64,000 nucleotides of DNA from Abditibacterium sp. (GCA_030448265.1 JAUJNG010000003.1:62001-126000); one strand, 5' to 3'; positions 32,169-40,571 are shown, numbered from the stretch's first letter. Translations and numbers: made by a program. Notes: a model not told the origin generated them from the letters alone.

Positions 32169-32447
32169 TTATTTCAACTCGGCATCGAGCGCCGCGCGGC
32201 ATTCCTGGGTCACAGCTTTGGGCACGCGCTTGAGCGCCAGGTAAATCAGCGCGGGGATGAGTATCGCGTCATCGAGATGGCCGATGACGGGCAGGAAATC
32301 GGGAATCAAATCGAAGGGCAGCAGCGCGTAGCCAATCGCGGCGCCCAGCAGCCATTTCGCGCTTCTGGGCGTTTGCGAATGCGCGGCGACGGCGCGATAA
32401 AAGGCCAGTTCGCGCTTGAAGGTGCAGGCTAAATCGGAAAGTTTCAT
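32169..32447 (-). CDS. YkvA/DUF1232-family small membrane protein
   Basis: A 92-residue protein with the DUF1232 hallmark LLGAAIGYALLPFDLIPDFLPVIGHLDDA (positions about 33-61) and a second hydrophobic helix AILIPALIYLALKRVP. Members are inner-membrane proteins of unknown function. It starts with MKLSDLACTFKREL. Its start overlaps the 3' end of the CLC gene by 4 nt (32444-32447), a typical ATGA coupling, and the aldolase follows 53 nt later, so the three may form one operon. Normal length, no anomalies. Confidence 0.88.
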   Translation of the reverse strand: MKLSDLACTFKRELAFYRAVAAHSQTPRSAKWLLGAAIGYALLPFDLIPDFLPVIGHLDDAILIPALIYLALKRVPKAVTQECRAALDAELK

Positions 32448-33751
32448 CCGTGTTCATCTGTGGCTAATTTTCTATCGCTCGCTTTCTGGGAAAGGTAAAT
32501 TCCGCTTTGCCCGCTCCACACCAGCGAAAGGAAGCACGCCAGAGCGAAATAGGGCGCGTTTTGGGCGCCGAAGAGTTCGATTCCAAGAAGGGTGCAGGCG
32601 AGCGGCGTTTTGGTGGCGCCCGCGAACACGCCCAACAGTCCCAGTCCTGCCATTAAATCAGTCGGCGCGTGGAGCGGCCCCGCGAGCGCGTTGCCCAGCG
32701 TCGCGCCGATGAAAAAAAGCGGCGTCACTTCGCCGCCTTTGAAACCGCTTCCCAACGTGATCACGGTGAAAAGACCCTTCCAAAACCACGAAAGGGCATC
32801 GGCGCCGCCGCTTTGAAAGGCCGAAACGAGGGTCACGGCGCCCGCATCTTCGCGGAGCACGCCAAGTCCGAGGTATTCGCGCGTGCCAAGCAGCAAAGTG
32901 AGCGCGATGAGGACGATCCCGCCCCAGAACGGGCGCCAGAGCGGGTGGGGAATCGCGGTCTGGAAAAAGCGCTCGACGCGGTGGTTCGCCACGATGAAAA
33001 GTCGCGCGGCGAGGCCGAAAAAGAGCGCCGCGACCGCGATTTTAAAGGCGAGATGCGGAGCGAACAGCCAGTCGCCGCGCGGCGCGGCGAGCGGCGCCAT
33101 CGGGTAATGGGTGTGCTGCACGCCAATTGTCGCCACCGTCCAGTTGGCGACGAAGGCGGCGAGAAAACAGGGAAAAATCGCGTCGGTTTTGAGACGGCCC
33201 ACCGTCAAAACTTCGAGGGCGAAGACGGCTCCGGCGAGCGGGGTTCCAAACACGCCGCCAAAGCCCGCCGCGAGGCCGCAGAGCAGCAAAACTCGCGTTT
33301 CGTCCGCTTTTAAATCGAAAATTCGGCCCCACGCGCTGGCTAAAGCGCCGCCCATTTGCAGCGCCGTGCCTTCGCGCCCCGCCGAGCCGCCGAATTGGTG
33401 CGTGATGAGCGTGGTGAGCAGAATGAGCGGCGCCATGCGGCGCGGCACGAGGGGCGAACTATCGGGTTTCTCGGCGTCAGAATGGTGAATCGCGTCGAGA
33501 AGCAGGTTGCTGCCGCCTTCGCTGGAGGCGCCGAATTTCAGATAAAGCCAACTGATGCCCACGCCCGCAAGAGGCAGCAGCCAGAGCAAATGCGGCTGGG
33601 CGAAACGGATTCGGGTGACGAAATCGAGGCTCCACAGAAAAAACGCGCACGCGATGCCAACCGCAACCGCGAGGGGAACTACGAGCAGGAGCCAGCGCCC
33701 CAAATCGCGGGCGGGCGCGAGATGGACGTGTGCGTCGAAGCGAGGGGGCAT
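32444..33751 (-). CDS. CLC-family ion transporter, fluoride-type (CLC-F-like)
   Basis: Membrane anion/proton antiporter of the CLC fold. I choose ATG 33751 (435 residues, MPPRFDAHVHLAPARD), because the longer start at 33802 lies inside a palindromic repeat. Instead of GSGIP it has GGSNLLLDAIHH. The gating-glutamate segment reads GGSAGREGTALQMGG and not GREGP. The third motif is GSGFKGGEVTPLFFIGATLGN. These variants fit the fluoride/proton antiporter branch rather than chloride CLCs. About ten to twelve membrane segments are present. The 3' end overlaps the YkvA start by 4 nt. Fluoride export is an inference from motif variants. Confidence 0.8.
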   Translation of the reverse strand: MPPRFDAHVHLAPARDLGRWLLLVVPLAVAVGIACAFFLWSLDFVTRIRFAQPHLLWLLPLAGVGISWLYLKFGASSEGGSNLLLDAIHHSDAEKPDSSPLVPRRMAPLILLTTLITHQFGGSAGREGTALQMGGALASAWGRIFDLKADETRVLLLCGLAAGFGGVFGTPLAGAVFALEVLTVGRLKTDAIFPCFLAAFVANWTVATIGVQHTHYPMAPLAAPRGDWLFAPHLAFKIAVAALFFGLAARLFIVANHRVERFFQTAIPHPLWRPFWGGIVLIALTLLLGTREYLGLGVLREDAGAVTLVSAFQSGGADALSWFWKGLFTVITLGSGFKGGEVTPLFFIGATLGNALAGPLHAPTDLMAGLGLLGVFAGATKTPLACTLLGIELFGAQNAPYFALACFLSLVWSGQSGIYLSQKASDRKLATDEHG

Positions 33752-33772
33752 GGAAGTTCGAGGGAGTTGAAT

Positions 33773-33921
33773 GACCGGTTCCCACGCCCAGAGGGCACCC
33801 ACGCTTGCGGGGGAGGGTTAGGGAGGGGGAAACAGAAAGAGTCGCTGTTCCTCTATCGAGCGCAAACTTGCACCGCTCACCCTCCCTAACCCTCCCCGCA
33901 AGCGGAGAGGGAACCGGTCAA
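33773..33921. repeat. Palindrome, GGGGAGGGTTAGGGAGGG family, copy 1
   Basis: Outer arms TGACCGGTTCCC / GGGAACCGGTCA and inner arms with GGGGAGGGTTAGGGAGGG / CCCTCCCTAACCCTCCCC. It also holds the word CCCAGAGGGCACCC. It fills the gap between the CLC gene and ftsX. Related copy at 60683-60840. Confidence 0.85.
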
Positions 33922-33928
33922 CGCGCCC

Positions 33929-34816
33929 TCACGCGCTCGCGCCGCGCTGCGAATGCGTAAACGAGAGATAAGCGCCCAAAACTCCGAAAACCAGTCCCGC
34001 GATCACCATCAAAACCACGCACGGCCCTAAAATCTCGCCAGGCGCGAGCGGCAAAATCGACTTCACGAGCGGCGCCGGATTGCCGCTCGCGGTGCGATAA
34101 AGCACGCCCAACCCGATGGAGGCCAGAAGCGCGCCGCTCACGCCGTAAAACAAGCCTTCGAGCAGAAACGGCACACGAATAAAGCTCGATGTCGCGCCCA
34201 CAAGCTGCATAATGCGAATTTCGCGGCGCCGCGCATAAACGGTGAGGCGAATCGCGTTGTGAATGATGAGCAAAATCGCCAATCCCAATACTATCAGTGA
34301 AATAATCGCGGCTGTGGTCAAAAATCGGTTGAAATCGAGCAGCCTTTGCGCGGCGATGTCGGCTCCGGCGTCCTTGACCGCGCTCACGCCCTCGACCGAC
34401 GCCAGATAAGTCCGCACCTTGAAGAAATCTTCGGGGTTTTTGAGGCGCACGCGCAGTTCGTCGCCCAGAGGGTTGTCGTTGACGAAATCTTCGAGGGGCA
34501 AATCGGGGTAGCTCTTTTTGAATTCACCCAGCGCCTGCGCCGCCGAAACCAGTTCGACTTTAGCGACCTGGGGAATGCGCGCGCCATCGACAATGGCATC
34601 GCGCCGCGCCGGTTTGATGTTTCGATCCAAAATCACCACCAGATCGAGTTTCTGCGCCTGCCCCGTGACGGCGGCGCGCAGGTTGGAAATGGTCAGGTAA
34701 AACGCGCCCAGAATGAAAAGCGCGACCGTGACGGTCGAAATCGCCAAAAGGCTCATCAAACGGTTGCGGCGGATGTTGGCGAAGGTTTCGCGCGTCCAAA
34801 ATTGCAGGAATTCCAT
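33929..34816 (-). CDS. ftsX: Cell-division protein FtsX
   Basis: Membrane partner of the FtsE ATPase, transmitting signals to peptidoglycan hydrolases at division. I choose ATG 34816 (295 residues, MEFLQFWTRETFANIRRNRL); the upstream extension runs into a palindrome. Layout is typical: N-terminal helix at about 22-42 (LAISTVTVALFILGAFYLTI), an extracellular domain (about 45-170, with ALGEFKKSYPDLPLEDFVNDNP), and three C-terminal helices (IISLIVLGLAILLIIHNAI, LLEGLFYGVSGALLASIGLG, VVLMVIAGLVFGVLGAYLSF). ERRIMQLVGAT-like REIRIMQLVGATSSFIRVPF is diagnostic. It follows the ftsE region, separated by a 255-bp giant palindrome, which is unusual for this normally overlapping pair. Confidence 0.93.
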   Translation of the reverse strand: MEFLQFWTRETFANIRRNRLMSLLAISTVTVALFILGAFYLTISNLRAAVTGQAQKLDLVVILDRNIKPARRDAIVDGARIPQVAKVELVSAAQALGEFKKSYPDLPLEDFVNDNPLGDELRVRLKNPEDFFKVRTYLASVEGVSAVKDAGADIAAQRLLDFNRFLTTAAIISLIVLGLAILLIIHNAIRLTVYARRREIRIMQLVGATSSFIRVPFLLEGLFYGVSGALLASIGLGVLYRTASGNPAPLVKSILPLAPGEILGPCVVLMVIAGLVFGVLGAYLSFTHSQRGASA

Positions 34817-34831
34817 GATGGGGGTGGTTGG

Positions 34832-35086
34832 GTGGTTGGGTGATTTTCCTGCCCGCTTCGCGGCCCTCACCCGCCTTCGCGGAGCTCAGGCACCCACGCC
34901 CAGAGGGCACCCGCGCAAGCGGGAGAAGGATTGTCGCGTTAACAGAAAAGTTGACGGTTCACCAAAGTGACAGACGAAACTGCTAATCGTTCTCCCGCTT
35001 GCGCGGGTGCCCTCTGGGCGTGGGTGCCTGAGCTCCGCGAAGGCGGGTGAGAGCCGCGAAGCGGGCAGGAAAAATCACCCAACCAC
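34832..35086. repeat. Giant palindrome between ftsE and ftsX
   Basis: Near-perfect arms of about 97 bp (34832-34927 and 34989-35086) with a loop of about 60 bp. The outer end is GTGGTTGGGTGATTTT / AAAATCACCCAACCAC and the arms include CCCAGAGGGCACCC. The right end abuts the stop codon of the ftsE tail frame. Confidence 0.92.
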
Positions 35087-35796
35087 CTACTCATACTGAA
35101 CAATGGGATTTTCGGGCGAGCCGACGGGAGCGTCGGGATCGGGCGGCTGGGTATGGGGATCGAGCGCGTGACCACTGGGCGGAGGCGGTGCGGGCGCATT
35201 CACGGGCGCGATGCGCCGCGCCATCGGACGCGGCGACGGGAAATCTTCGAGCGGCATATTTTCCGGAAAACGGCGCGGGCACCGGAATCCGCGGTGCGGG
35301 CGGCGGGGAAATGACCGGCGCATCGGGCCGTTTTTGCGGCGCGGGAACGGGCGTCGGAGGCGGCACGACCGGCGTTGCGGTTGGTGTTGGCGAAATGGCG
35401 GCGACGGGTGGAACGATGGCGGGCTGTTGGGGAATCGCGACGGGGACTGGCGCGGTGGTAACAGGTTGTTTCGGTGGTTCAGCTGGTTTTTCCGCAATCT
35501 CAGCGTGTTCGAGCGCAATTTCGGATGGAGTTTCGGACGTTTTGTCCCATTTTTCCCAAAATGGGGCGGGTTTTTTGATTTCACGCGCGTTTTCTTCGAC
35601 AAATTCTTCGACGGGCGCGGCGGAAAGCGCTGCGGGTTCGAGTGGAGCGGGCACCGGCTCGAAATGCGGCGCTTCAACACGACGCGGCGCTTCGGGAGAC
35701 GGAGCTATGATGTGCGGCGCTTCGGGAGGCGCGACGGGCATCGGGGGCGTTGCGGGGCGCGGCAACTCGACGCGCGCCGGTGGGAAATAGGGCGCT
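35087..35796 (-). other. Frameshifted proline-rich extension of ftsE
   Basis: Beyond the ATPase core the coding sense passes through two further frames: PYFPPARVELPRPATPPMPV ... FWEKWDKTSETPSEIALEHA ... IPVPAP, then FPENMPLEDFPSPRPMARRI ... SPENPIVQYE and stop. The joins lie at a GGGG run (35797-35800) and an AAAA run (35267-35270). Removing one base from each gives one continuous protein of about 480 residues. Whether the indels are biological or sequence errors cannot be told here. Confidence 0.7.
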
Positions 35797-36531
35797 GGGG
35801 AGGTCGAAAGGCGCGGTTTCCTGCGCGCCTTCGTTGGCCTCGCCATAGCTGCCAGGGTTTTCGTCGCTCACGACGCGGCCCATTTTGAGGCGCACCACGC
35901 GGCGCTGCAAATCGTTGACGAACGAGCGGTCGTGCGTCGCCATCACAATCGTGGTGCCGCGCTCGAAGTTGATTTTGGTGAGCAGTTCGCCCACTTCGCG
36001 CGCGGTTTTGGGGTCGAGATTGCCGGTCGGCTCGTCGGCGAGCAGGATTTTGGGGTCGTTGACGATGGCCCTCGCCACCGCGATGCGCTGCTGTTCGCCG
36101 CCCGACAATTCGTGGGGAAAGGCTTCGGCGCGATGGGTGAGGCCGACGGTTTCGAGGGCGCGCGGCACTTCGCGCACGATGAGGCTTTGCGGCGCGCCGA
36201 TGACGCGCAGCGTGAACGCCACGTTTTCCCAGGCGGTTTTTTCGTTGAGAAGCTGGAAATCCTGGAAAACGATGCCGATTTTGCGGCGCAGCGCCGGAAC
36301 TTCGGCGCGCGCGATCTGGGTGATGTCCTGGCCATCGACCACCACGCGCCCGCTTTGCACGCTCGCTCCGGCGTAGATCAGCTTGAGCAGACTCGATTTG
36401 CCCGCGCCCGAAGGCCCGACCAGAAAAACCCAGTCGCCGCGCGCGATGCGAAGGTTCAAACCGTCGAGCGAGCGCACCGGATGACGCTTATTTGGCTCGT
36501 AACACACGCTGACATCGTGAAATTCAATCAT
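35674..36531 (-). CDS. ftsE: Cell-division ATP-binding protein FtsE
   Basis: Cytoplasmic ABC ATPase that pairs with FtsX. As read, 285 residues. The ATPase core (1-225) is complete: Walker A GPSGAGKSS, Q-loop VFQDFQLL, signature LSGGEQQR, Walker B ILLADEPTGNLDP, and switch His in VMATHDRSFV. After SDENPGSYGEANEGAQETAPF the present frame ends in Arg/Ala/Ser-rich sequence with no family character. The neighbouring frame carries a sensible Pro-rich continuation, so this C-terminus is probably a frameshift artefact. Normal FtsE is about 220-230 residues; the intended protein here seems to be about 480. Start ATG follows AACCCGTAAA with no strong ribosome site. Confidence 0.9.
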   Translation of the reverse strand: MIEFHDVSVCYEPNKRHPVRSLDGLNLRIARGDWVFLVGPSGAGKSSLLKLIYAGASVQSGRVVVDGQDITQIARAEVPALRRKIGIVFQDFQLLNEKTAWENVAFTLRVIGAPQSLIVREVPRALETVGLTHRAEAFPHELSGGEQQRIAVARAIVNDPKILLADEPTGNLDPKTAREVGELLTKINFERGTTIVMATHDRSFVNDLQRRVVRLKMGRVVSDENPGSYGEANEGAQETAPFDLPSALFPTGARRVAAPRNAPDARRASRSAAHHSSVSRSAASC

Positions 36532-36539
36532 TTTACGGG

Positions 36540-36607
36540 TTGAAGGTTACAGGTTGCAGGTTGCAGGTTACAAGTTAGGTGTTCTTAATCTTTAACCTGC
36601 AACCTTT
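36540..36607. repeat. Short AGGTTGCAGGTT-type palindrome
   Basis: AAGGTTACAGGTTGCAGG ... with complement TTAACCTGCAACCTT. A related ACCTTTAACCTGCAACCTG stands on the far side of the next element (36815-36836), so the larger palindrome at 36608-36813 appears nested in this one. Confidence 0.7.
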
Positions 36608-36813
36608 AGGACTTATGCATGGGCTGTGTTCGCTCGACTAAAGTCGGCGCTGACCCAGAGGGTGCCCCGCGGCTTCGCCGCTGACTTTCGGCCTGCGCCG
36701 AAACATCCTCTGGGTTGTTTTCCCGCGCAGGCGGGAAGTTAGCACGCAGTGCGGGGCACCCTCTGGGTCAGCGCCGACTTTAGTCGAGCGAACACAGCCC
36801 ATGCATAAATCCT
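36608..36813. repeat. Palindrome, CTCGACTAAAGTCGGCGCT family, copy 1
   Basis: Arms of about 63 bp: AGGACTTATGCATGGGCTGT then GTTCGCTCGACTAAAGTCGG then CGCTGACCCAGAGGGTGCCC, complemented at 36751-36813 with one or two mismatches. The centre contains smaller hairpins. Relatives at 51960-52110 and 59390-59550. Confidence 0.92.
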
Positions 36814-36819
36814 AAACCT

Positions 36820-37524
36820 TTAACCTGCAACCTGTCGCGCCCACGCTGGTGCTTTGGAGCCGGTCGAAACGAAAACATCGACTCTGACATCCTGCACGTT
36901 GGCGACTTTGAGTTTCGCGGCCTCGGGAATTTGCACGCCGAAATCGTCCAGTTTGAGCGGAAACGTGGCGCGAATGTGCATCAGTTCGCCCGCCAGGCGC
37001 GCTTTGGTGTCCTCGCTTTCGCCGATGACCTCGACTTCGACTCTGGCGTTAACTCGCTTTTTTACGCCGTGAAATTCAAGGTCGCCTACAATGACTTTCT
37101 CACCTTTGGCACCAGGCGTGGCAGAAATGACCTTCGGTTTTTCTAGGTTTACTGCTGTCCTGATGAGTGTGAAAGTAATGAGCGGATATTTCGCGGCATC
37201 GAGCCATTCCTCGCCCATCATATGGTCGTTGCGGATTTTGATGCCCGTATCGAGCGAAGCGACCGGAATTTGAAAGCGCGCGCGGGGGTTGTCGAGAACG
37301 TTATTGGGGTTGATTTTGATGTCGGCTTCGATTTGCCCTGTCGTGGTGAGCATGGTTTCGAGCGGCGCGGTAGAGAGAATCGAAACCACGTTGCGGCCAA
37401 TGGGGTCGTTGGCGAAGTAGGCGCGCGTGGCGCCCTGCGCCATGACACCGGCGTGAGCGAAATTGAGAAGGGCGAGCGCGCCGAGGCCGATTTGCGCGGG
37501 GCGAGAGCGGAGGAAAGATTTCAC
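36820..37524 (-). CDS. YceI-family periplasmic/secreted protein
   Basis: A 234-residue exported protein with a signal ending AGVMAQ. The YceI domain starts YFANDPIGRNVVSILSTAPL, with FQIPVASLDTGIKIRNDHMM, GEEWLDAAKYPLITFTLIRT, VIVGDLEFHGVKKRVNARVE, and FPLKLDDFGVQIPEAAKLKV. YceI proteins form a lipocalin-like barrel that binds isoprenoid lipids. It is flanked by palindromes on both sides: the CTCGACTAAAG element after its stop and an AAGGCTAAAGG element before its start. Length is normal and no operon partner is close. Confidence 0.9.
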   Translation of the reverse strand: MKSFLRSRPAQIGLGALALLNFAHAGVMAQGATRAYFANDPIGRNVVSILSTAPLETMLTTTGQIEADIKINPNNVLDNPRARFQIPVASLDTGIKIRNDHMMGEEWLDAAKYPLITFTLIRTAVNLEKPKVISATPGAKGEKVIVGDLEFHGVKKRVNARVEVEVIGESEDTKARLAGELMHIRATFPLKLDDFGVQIPEAAKLKVANVQDVRVDVFVSTGSKAPAWARQVAG

Positions 37525-37538
37525 AGGGAAATTATAGA

Positions 37539-37635
37539 AAAAAAGGCTAAAGGATGAAGGCTAAAGGCTGAATCACTCGCAGTTCTCGCAGCCTTGCTTG
37601 ATTTAGCCTTTAGCCTTCATCCTTTAGCCTTTTTG
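37539..37635. repeat. Palindrome, AAGGCTAAAGG family, copy 2
   Basis: Left arm AAAAAGGCTAAAGGATGAAG then GCTAAAGGCTGAATCA; right arm TGATTTAGCCTTTAGCCTTC then ATCCTTTAGCCTTTTT. It fills the gap between the YceI gene and the propeller-like gene. Confidence 0.88.
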
Positions 37636-37647
37636 TTCTGAGCGCCA

Positions 37648-38511
37648 TCAAAAAGCGGAAGTCAGCGCGTAAATCGGCGCGCTCACGCCTTCGCTGGAAA
37701 CGAGGATCTGCTTTCCATCGGCGCTGTAACACACGCTTTCGCACTGCCGGAGCGATGGCAGCGCGCGAACGGTGGGTTTTAGGTTCGCCAAATTGGAAAC
37801 CTCGAACGGCGCGGGCAGTTTCCATTCGTGAATCTGCGAATACGTTGTGACGACAAATTTTCGTCCATCGGGCGAAAAATCGCCGCCGGTTGCGAGCGTG
37901 GTGCGCTGGTTCGTCGCGCCGAAGCGAATTTTAGCGCCGATGCGTGCCAAAGTGCGGGTTTTGCCGGCCTCGAAACGCGCCGCGAAAAGGGAACTGCCAT
38001 CTTTGTCTTTGGAAAGAATCCAGAGGCGGCCATCGGGCGCGGCGAAAAGCGTTTCGGCATCGCGCGGCCCGCCAGGATAGCGCACCGCGAAAGTTTCGGG
38101 CGCGATTTCAAGGCTTTGATTGAGTTTCTGCGGGTCTAAAGCGGGTTCTTTAAAGCGATAAATCTGCGTCGCGTCGCGCCAGCCGAGATTGTCGCCGATG
38201 TCGCCGACGTAAACGTGTTCTCCGGCGAGCGTCATGTCTTCCCAGTCGCGGGCGTAGGCGCCTTTGAGTTGGATTTGAGCGACCGTTTCGCCGTTTGGTT
38301 TGATGAGGAACACGCGCGCGCTGTCGCCGGAATCGTTGTGGGCGTAGAGCAGGCCAGGGTAGCGCCGCGACGCCGCCAAACCTGATAGTTCATCGAGTTG
38401 CGGGTTTTGCAGCGTGCCGGTTGCGGTTGGCGCGGCGAGAATGGTTTGCTGCGCGCGCGGGATTTGGAAAGCGAGCAGCGAAAGCGCCAAAAGAGCGAGA
38501 AAGGGTTTCAT
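37648..38511 (-). CDS. Secreted beta-propeller-like protein, unknown function
   Basis: Exported, 287 residues from ATG 38511 (MKPFLALLALSLLAFQIPRA); the longer frame begins inside a palindrome and is rejected. After the signal comes LDELSGLAASRRYPGLLYAH then NDSGDSARVFLI, GAYARDWEDMTLAGEHVYVG, DIGDNLGWRDATQIYRFKEP, and later WILSKDKDGSSLFAARFEAG and GGDFSPDGRKFVVTTYSQIH. Repeating blade-like units with WED and DNxGxR suggest a six-bladed propeller of the NHL/PE-PGRS-like secreted type. I cannot name a function. It is isolated between two palindromes. Confidence 0.78.
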   Translation of the reverse strand: MKPFLALLALSLLAFQIPRAQQTILAAPTATGTLQNPQLDELSGLAASRRYPGLLYAHNDSGDSARVFLIKPNGETVAQIQLKGAYARDWEDMTLAGEHVYVGDIGDNLGWRDATQIYRFKEPALDPQKLNQSLEIAPETFAVRYPGGPRDAETLFAAPDGRLWILSKDKDGSSLFAARFEAGKTRTLARIGAKIRFGATNQRTTLATGGDFSPDGRKFVVTTYSQIHEWKLPAPFEVSNLANLKPTVRALPSLRQCESVCYSADGKQILVSSEGVSAPIYALTSAF

Positions 38512-38520
38512 TTGGGTTTT

Positions 38521-38731
38521 TGAGCGTGAGATTAACGGGTTTGACCCCTCCCGTCGCCCAGGGGGCACCCGACTCCCCACCAGTGGAGAGGGGGCCAAAC
38601 TCGCATTTGCCCGTTTTTACTCCAAGTTATAGGAAAACAGAGCAAGCCGCAGTTTGACCCCCTCTCCACTGGTGGGGAGTCGGGTGCCCCCTGGGCGACG
38701 GGAGGGGTCAAACCCGTTAATCTCACGCTCT
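38521..38731. repeat. Palindrome between the propeller gene and the GH2 gene
   Basis: Arms of about 78 bp (38522-38600 and 38651-38730): GAGCGTGAGATTAACGGGTT then TGACCCCTCCCGTCGCCCAG then GGGGCACCCGACTCCCCACC, with one mismatch noted. The right end reaches the GH2 stop codon. The central word CCCAGGGGGCACCC resembles the core of other elements. Confidence 0.92.
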
Positions 38732-40571
38732 ACTTCGACTCATATTTAATCTCAATCGCCGCGCGGCGTGTCTGGGCGCGCGCGATGCGCTCCACATCGA
38801 ATTTGAGCGAGCGGTCGAAGTTGTAGATGCCGTTTTTCTCCTGAAATACATCGGTGAGCTGGGTGTAGCAGTAGCCGAACATATCGGGGTTGTCGAGCAA
38901 AACGCCGCACAGCGCCTCGAAACGCGCGTAAAATTCGTCTAAAGTCGTCGGCGTGGCGCCGTAGCCCCACGAAACTTTCACCGCTTCTTTATCTTCGTCG
39001 TTTTCCCACACGTTTTTGAGGACTTTGGCGCCCACATCCCAGTGAATGCCGCCAAATTCTGAGACGAAATAAGGCTGATTGCGATAGGCGATGGAATAAG
39101 GCTTGTCCTTGTCGCCGTTGATATAAGGCTGGCCTTTGCTCAGGCCGCTCTGGTTCTCGCGGAAAAGGTTGGGGTCTTGCGCGTAATCGTGCGAATCGTA
39201 AATATCGGTTTCCGGCACGCGATGCGAATAGCCCGAAGCGTCCAGAACAGGGCGCGAGGTGTCGAGCATCTTGGTGGTGAGATACATGGCGCGCGCCGCG
39301 TCGTCGAGTTCGGTGATTTCGTCGCGCAATTCCTGATAAGTTTCGTTGAGCGGGCACCAGCCCACGATGCAGGGATGCGAATAATCGCGCTCGATGGCCT
39401 CGGCCCACTGCGCCGCGAAGGTGATGCCGTGATACTGCTGGTGCCGGTCCACTTCGGTATAGCGGCAGCCCCAGTCGCCGAATTCGCCCCAGCACAGATA
39501 GCCCAGGCGGTCGGCGTGATACAAAAAGCGCTCTTCGAACACTTTCTGATGCAGCCGCGCGCCGTTGAAACCGGCTTTCATCGCCAGTTCGATGTCGTCA
39601 ATCAGAGCTTGATCGGTTGGCGCGGTCATCAGGCCGTCGGGATAGTAGCCCTGATCTAAAACCAATCGCTGGAACACCACTTCGCCGTTCAAACGCACCG
39701 CTTTGCCGTCGATGGCGATGCCGCGCAGCCCCGCATAGGAAGAGGCGCGGTCGAGAACGACCCCTTCTTCATCAAGCAGTTCGATGTCGATATCGTAGAG
39801 AAACGGATCGGAAATCGACCACAAACGGCGCCGGTTGCGCGGAACGTCGAGCAGAAGATGCGGAGTGAGGTCGTAGCCGGTCGCGCGCGTTACCTGGGTG
39901 ATTTCGCCGTTTTCGTCTTTCAAAGTGGCGCGCACCATCAGGCCTGGCCGGCTGCCTTCGATGCGCTGTTCGAGGCGAAACTGGCCTGGTTCGACTTCGG
40001 GCGTGATGCGCGGGCGCAGGAGATAGCTTTCGCCCACCGGCTCCATCCACACCGTCTGCCAGATGCCCGTCGTGCGCGTGTAGAAACAGCCGTAATTGTG
40101 GTAAAGCTGCGACTGTTTGCCGCGCGGTTTGGGCGATGTGTTGTCGTCGCGGGCGCGCAGACAGATCTCGATTTCGTCGCCGCCCGTCGCCAGTTCGAAA
40201 AGCGGGCAGGTGAAAGGCGTGAAACCGCCGCGATGGCGCGCCACTTCGATGCCATTCACCCACACCGTCGAATCGTAATCGACGGCGCCAAAATGCAGCA
40301 GAATTTTCTGGCCTTTCCAAGCGAGGGGAATCTGAACCCGCTTTTTATACCACACGCCGAGCAGAAAATCGGTGTTGCCGATGCCCGAAAGTTCGCTTTC
40401 GGGGCAAAACGGCACCGTGATTTCCGCCGCGAGGTCGTGGCCGACGGCGGCCAGTCCGCGCTCTTTGCCGGAATCGCTGCGGTCGATTTCAAACTGCCAG
40501 GGGCCGTTGAGGCCCAGCCATTGTTCGCGCACGAACTGGGGGCGCGGATATTCGGGACGGGGGACGTTCAT
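38730..40571 (-). CDS. Glycoside hydrolase family 2 enzyme
   Basis: Retaining beta-glycosidase of clan GH-A, probably beta-galactosidase or beta-glucuronidase-like. The 613 residues have the GH2 order: sugar-binding domain from residue 1 (RPQFVREQWLGLNGPWQFEI, VWVNGIEVARHRGGFTPFTC), immunoglobulin-like domain (about 195-300), and TIM barrel with acid/base Glu410 in GWCPLNETYQ and nucleophile Glu505 in YFVSEFGGIHWD. No signal peptide is seen. Exact substrate is unknown. It stands alone with a long upstream region leading to a TPR gene, and its stop touches a large palindrome. Length is short for LacZ but normal for compact GH2 members. Confidence 0.9.
   Translation of the reverse strand: MNVPRPEYPRPQFVREQWLGLNGPWQFEIDRSDSGKERGLAAVGHDLAAEITVPFCPESELSGIGNTDFLLGVWYKKRVQIPLAWKGQKILLHFGAVDYDSTVWVNGIEVARHRGGFTPFTCPLFELATGGDEIEICLRARDDNTSPKPRGKQSQLYHNYGCFYTRTTGIWQTVWMEPVGESYLLRPRITPEVEPGQFRLEQRIEGSRPGLMVRATLKDENGEITQVTRATGYDLTPHLLLDVPRNRRRLWSISDPFLYDIDIELLDEEGVVLDRASSYAGLRGIAIDGKAVRLNGEVVFQRLVLDQGYYPDGLMTAPTDQALIDDIELAMKAGFNGARLHQKVFEERFLYHADRLGYLCWGEFGDWGCRYTEVDRHQQYHGITFAAQWAEAIERDYSHPCIVGWCPLNETYQELRDEITELDDAARAMYLTTKMLDTSRPVLDASGYSHRVPETDIYDSHDYAQDPNLFRENQSGLSKGQPYINGDKDKPYSIAYRNQPYFVSEFGGIHWDVGAKVLKNVWENDEDKEAVKVSWGYGATPTTLDEFYARFEALCGVLLDNPDMFGYCYTQLTDVFQEKNGIYNFDRSLKFDVERIARAQTRRAAIEIKYESK

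Noticed and set aside
34832..35086. Insertion sequence with terminal inverted repeats
   Set aside because: The space between the arms is only about 60 bp and holds no transposase; it is at most a MITE-like element.
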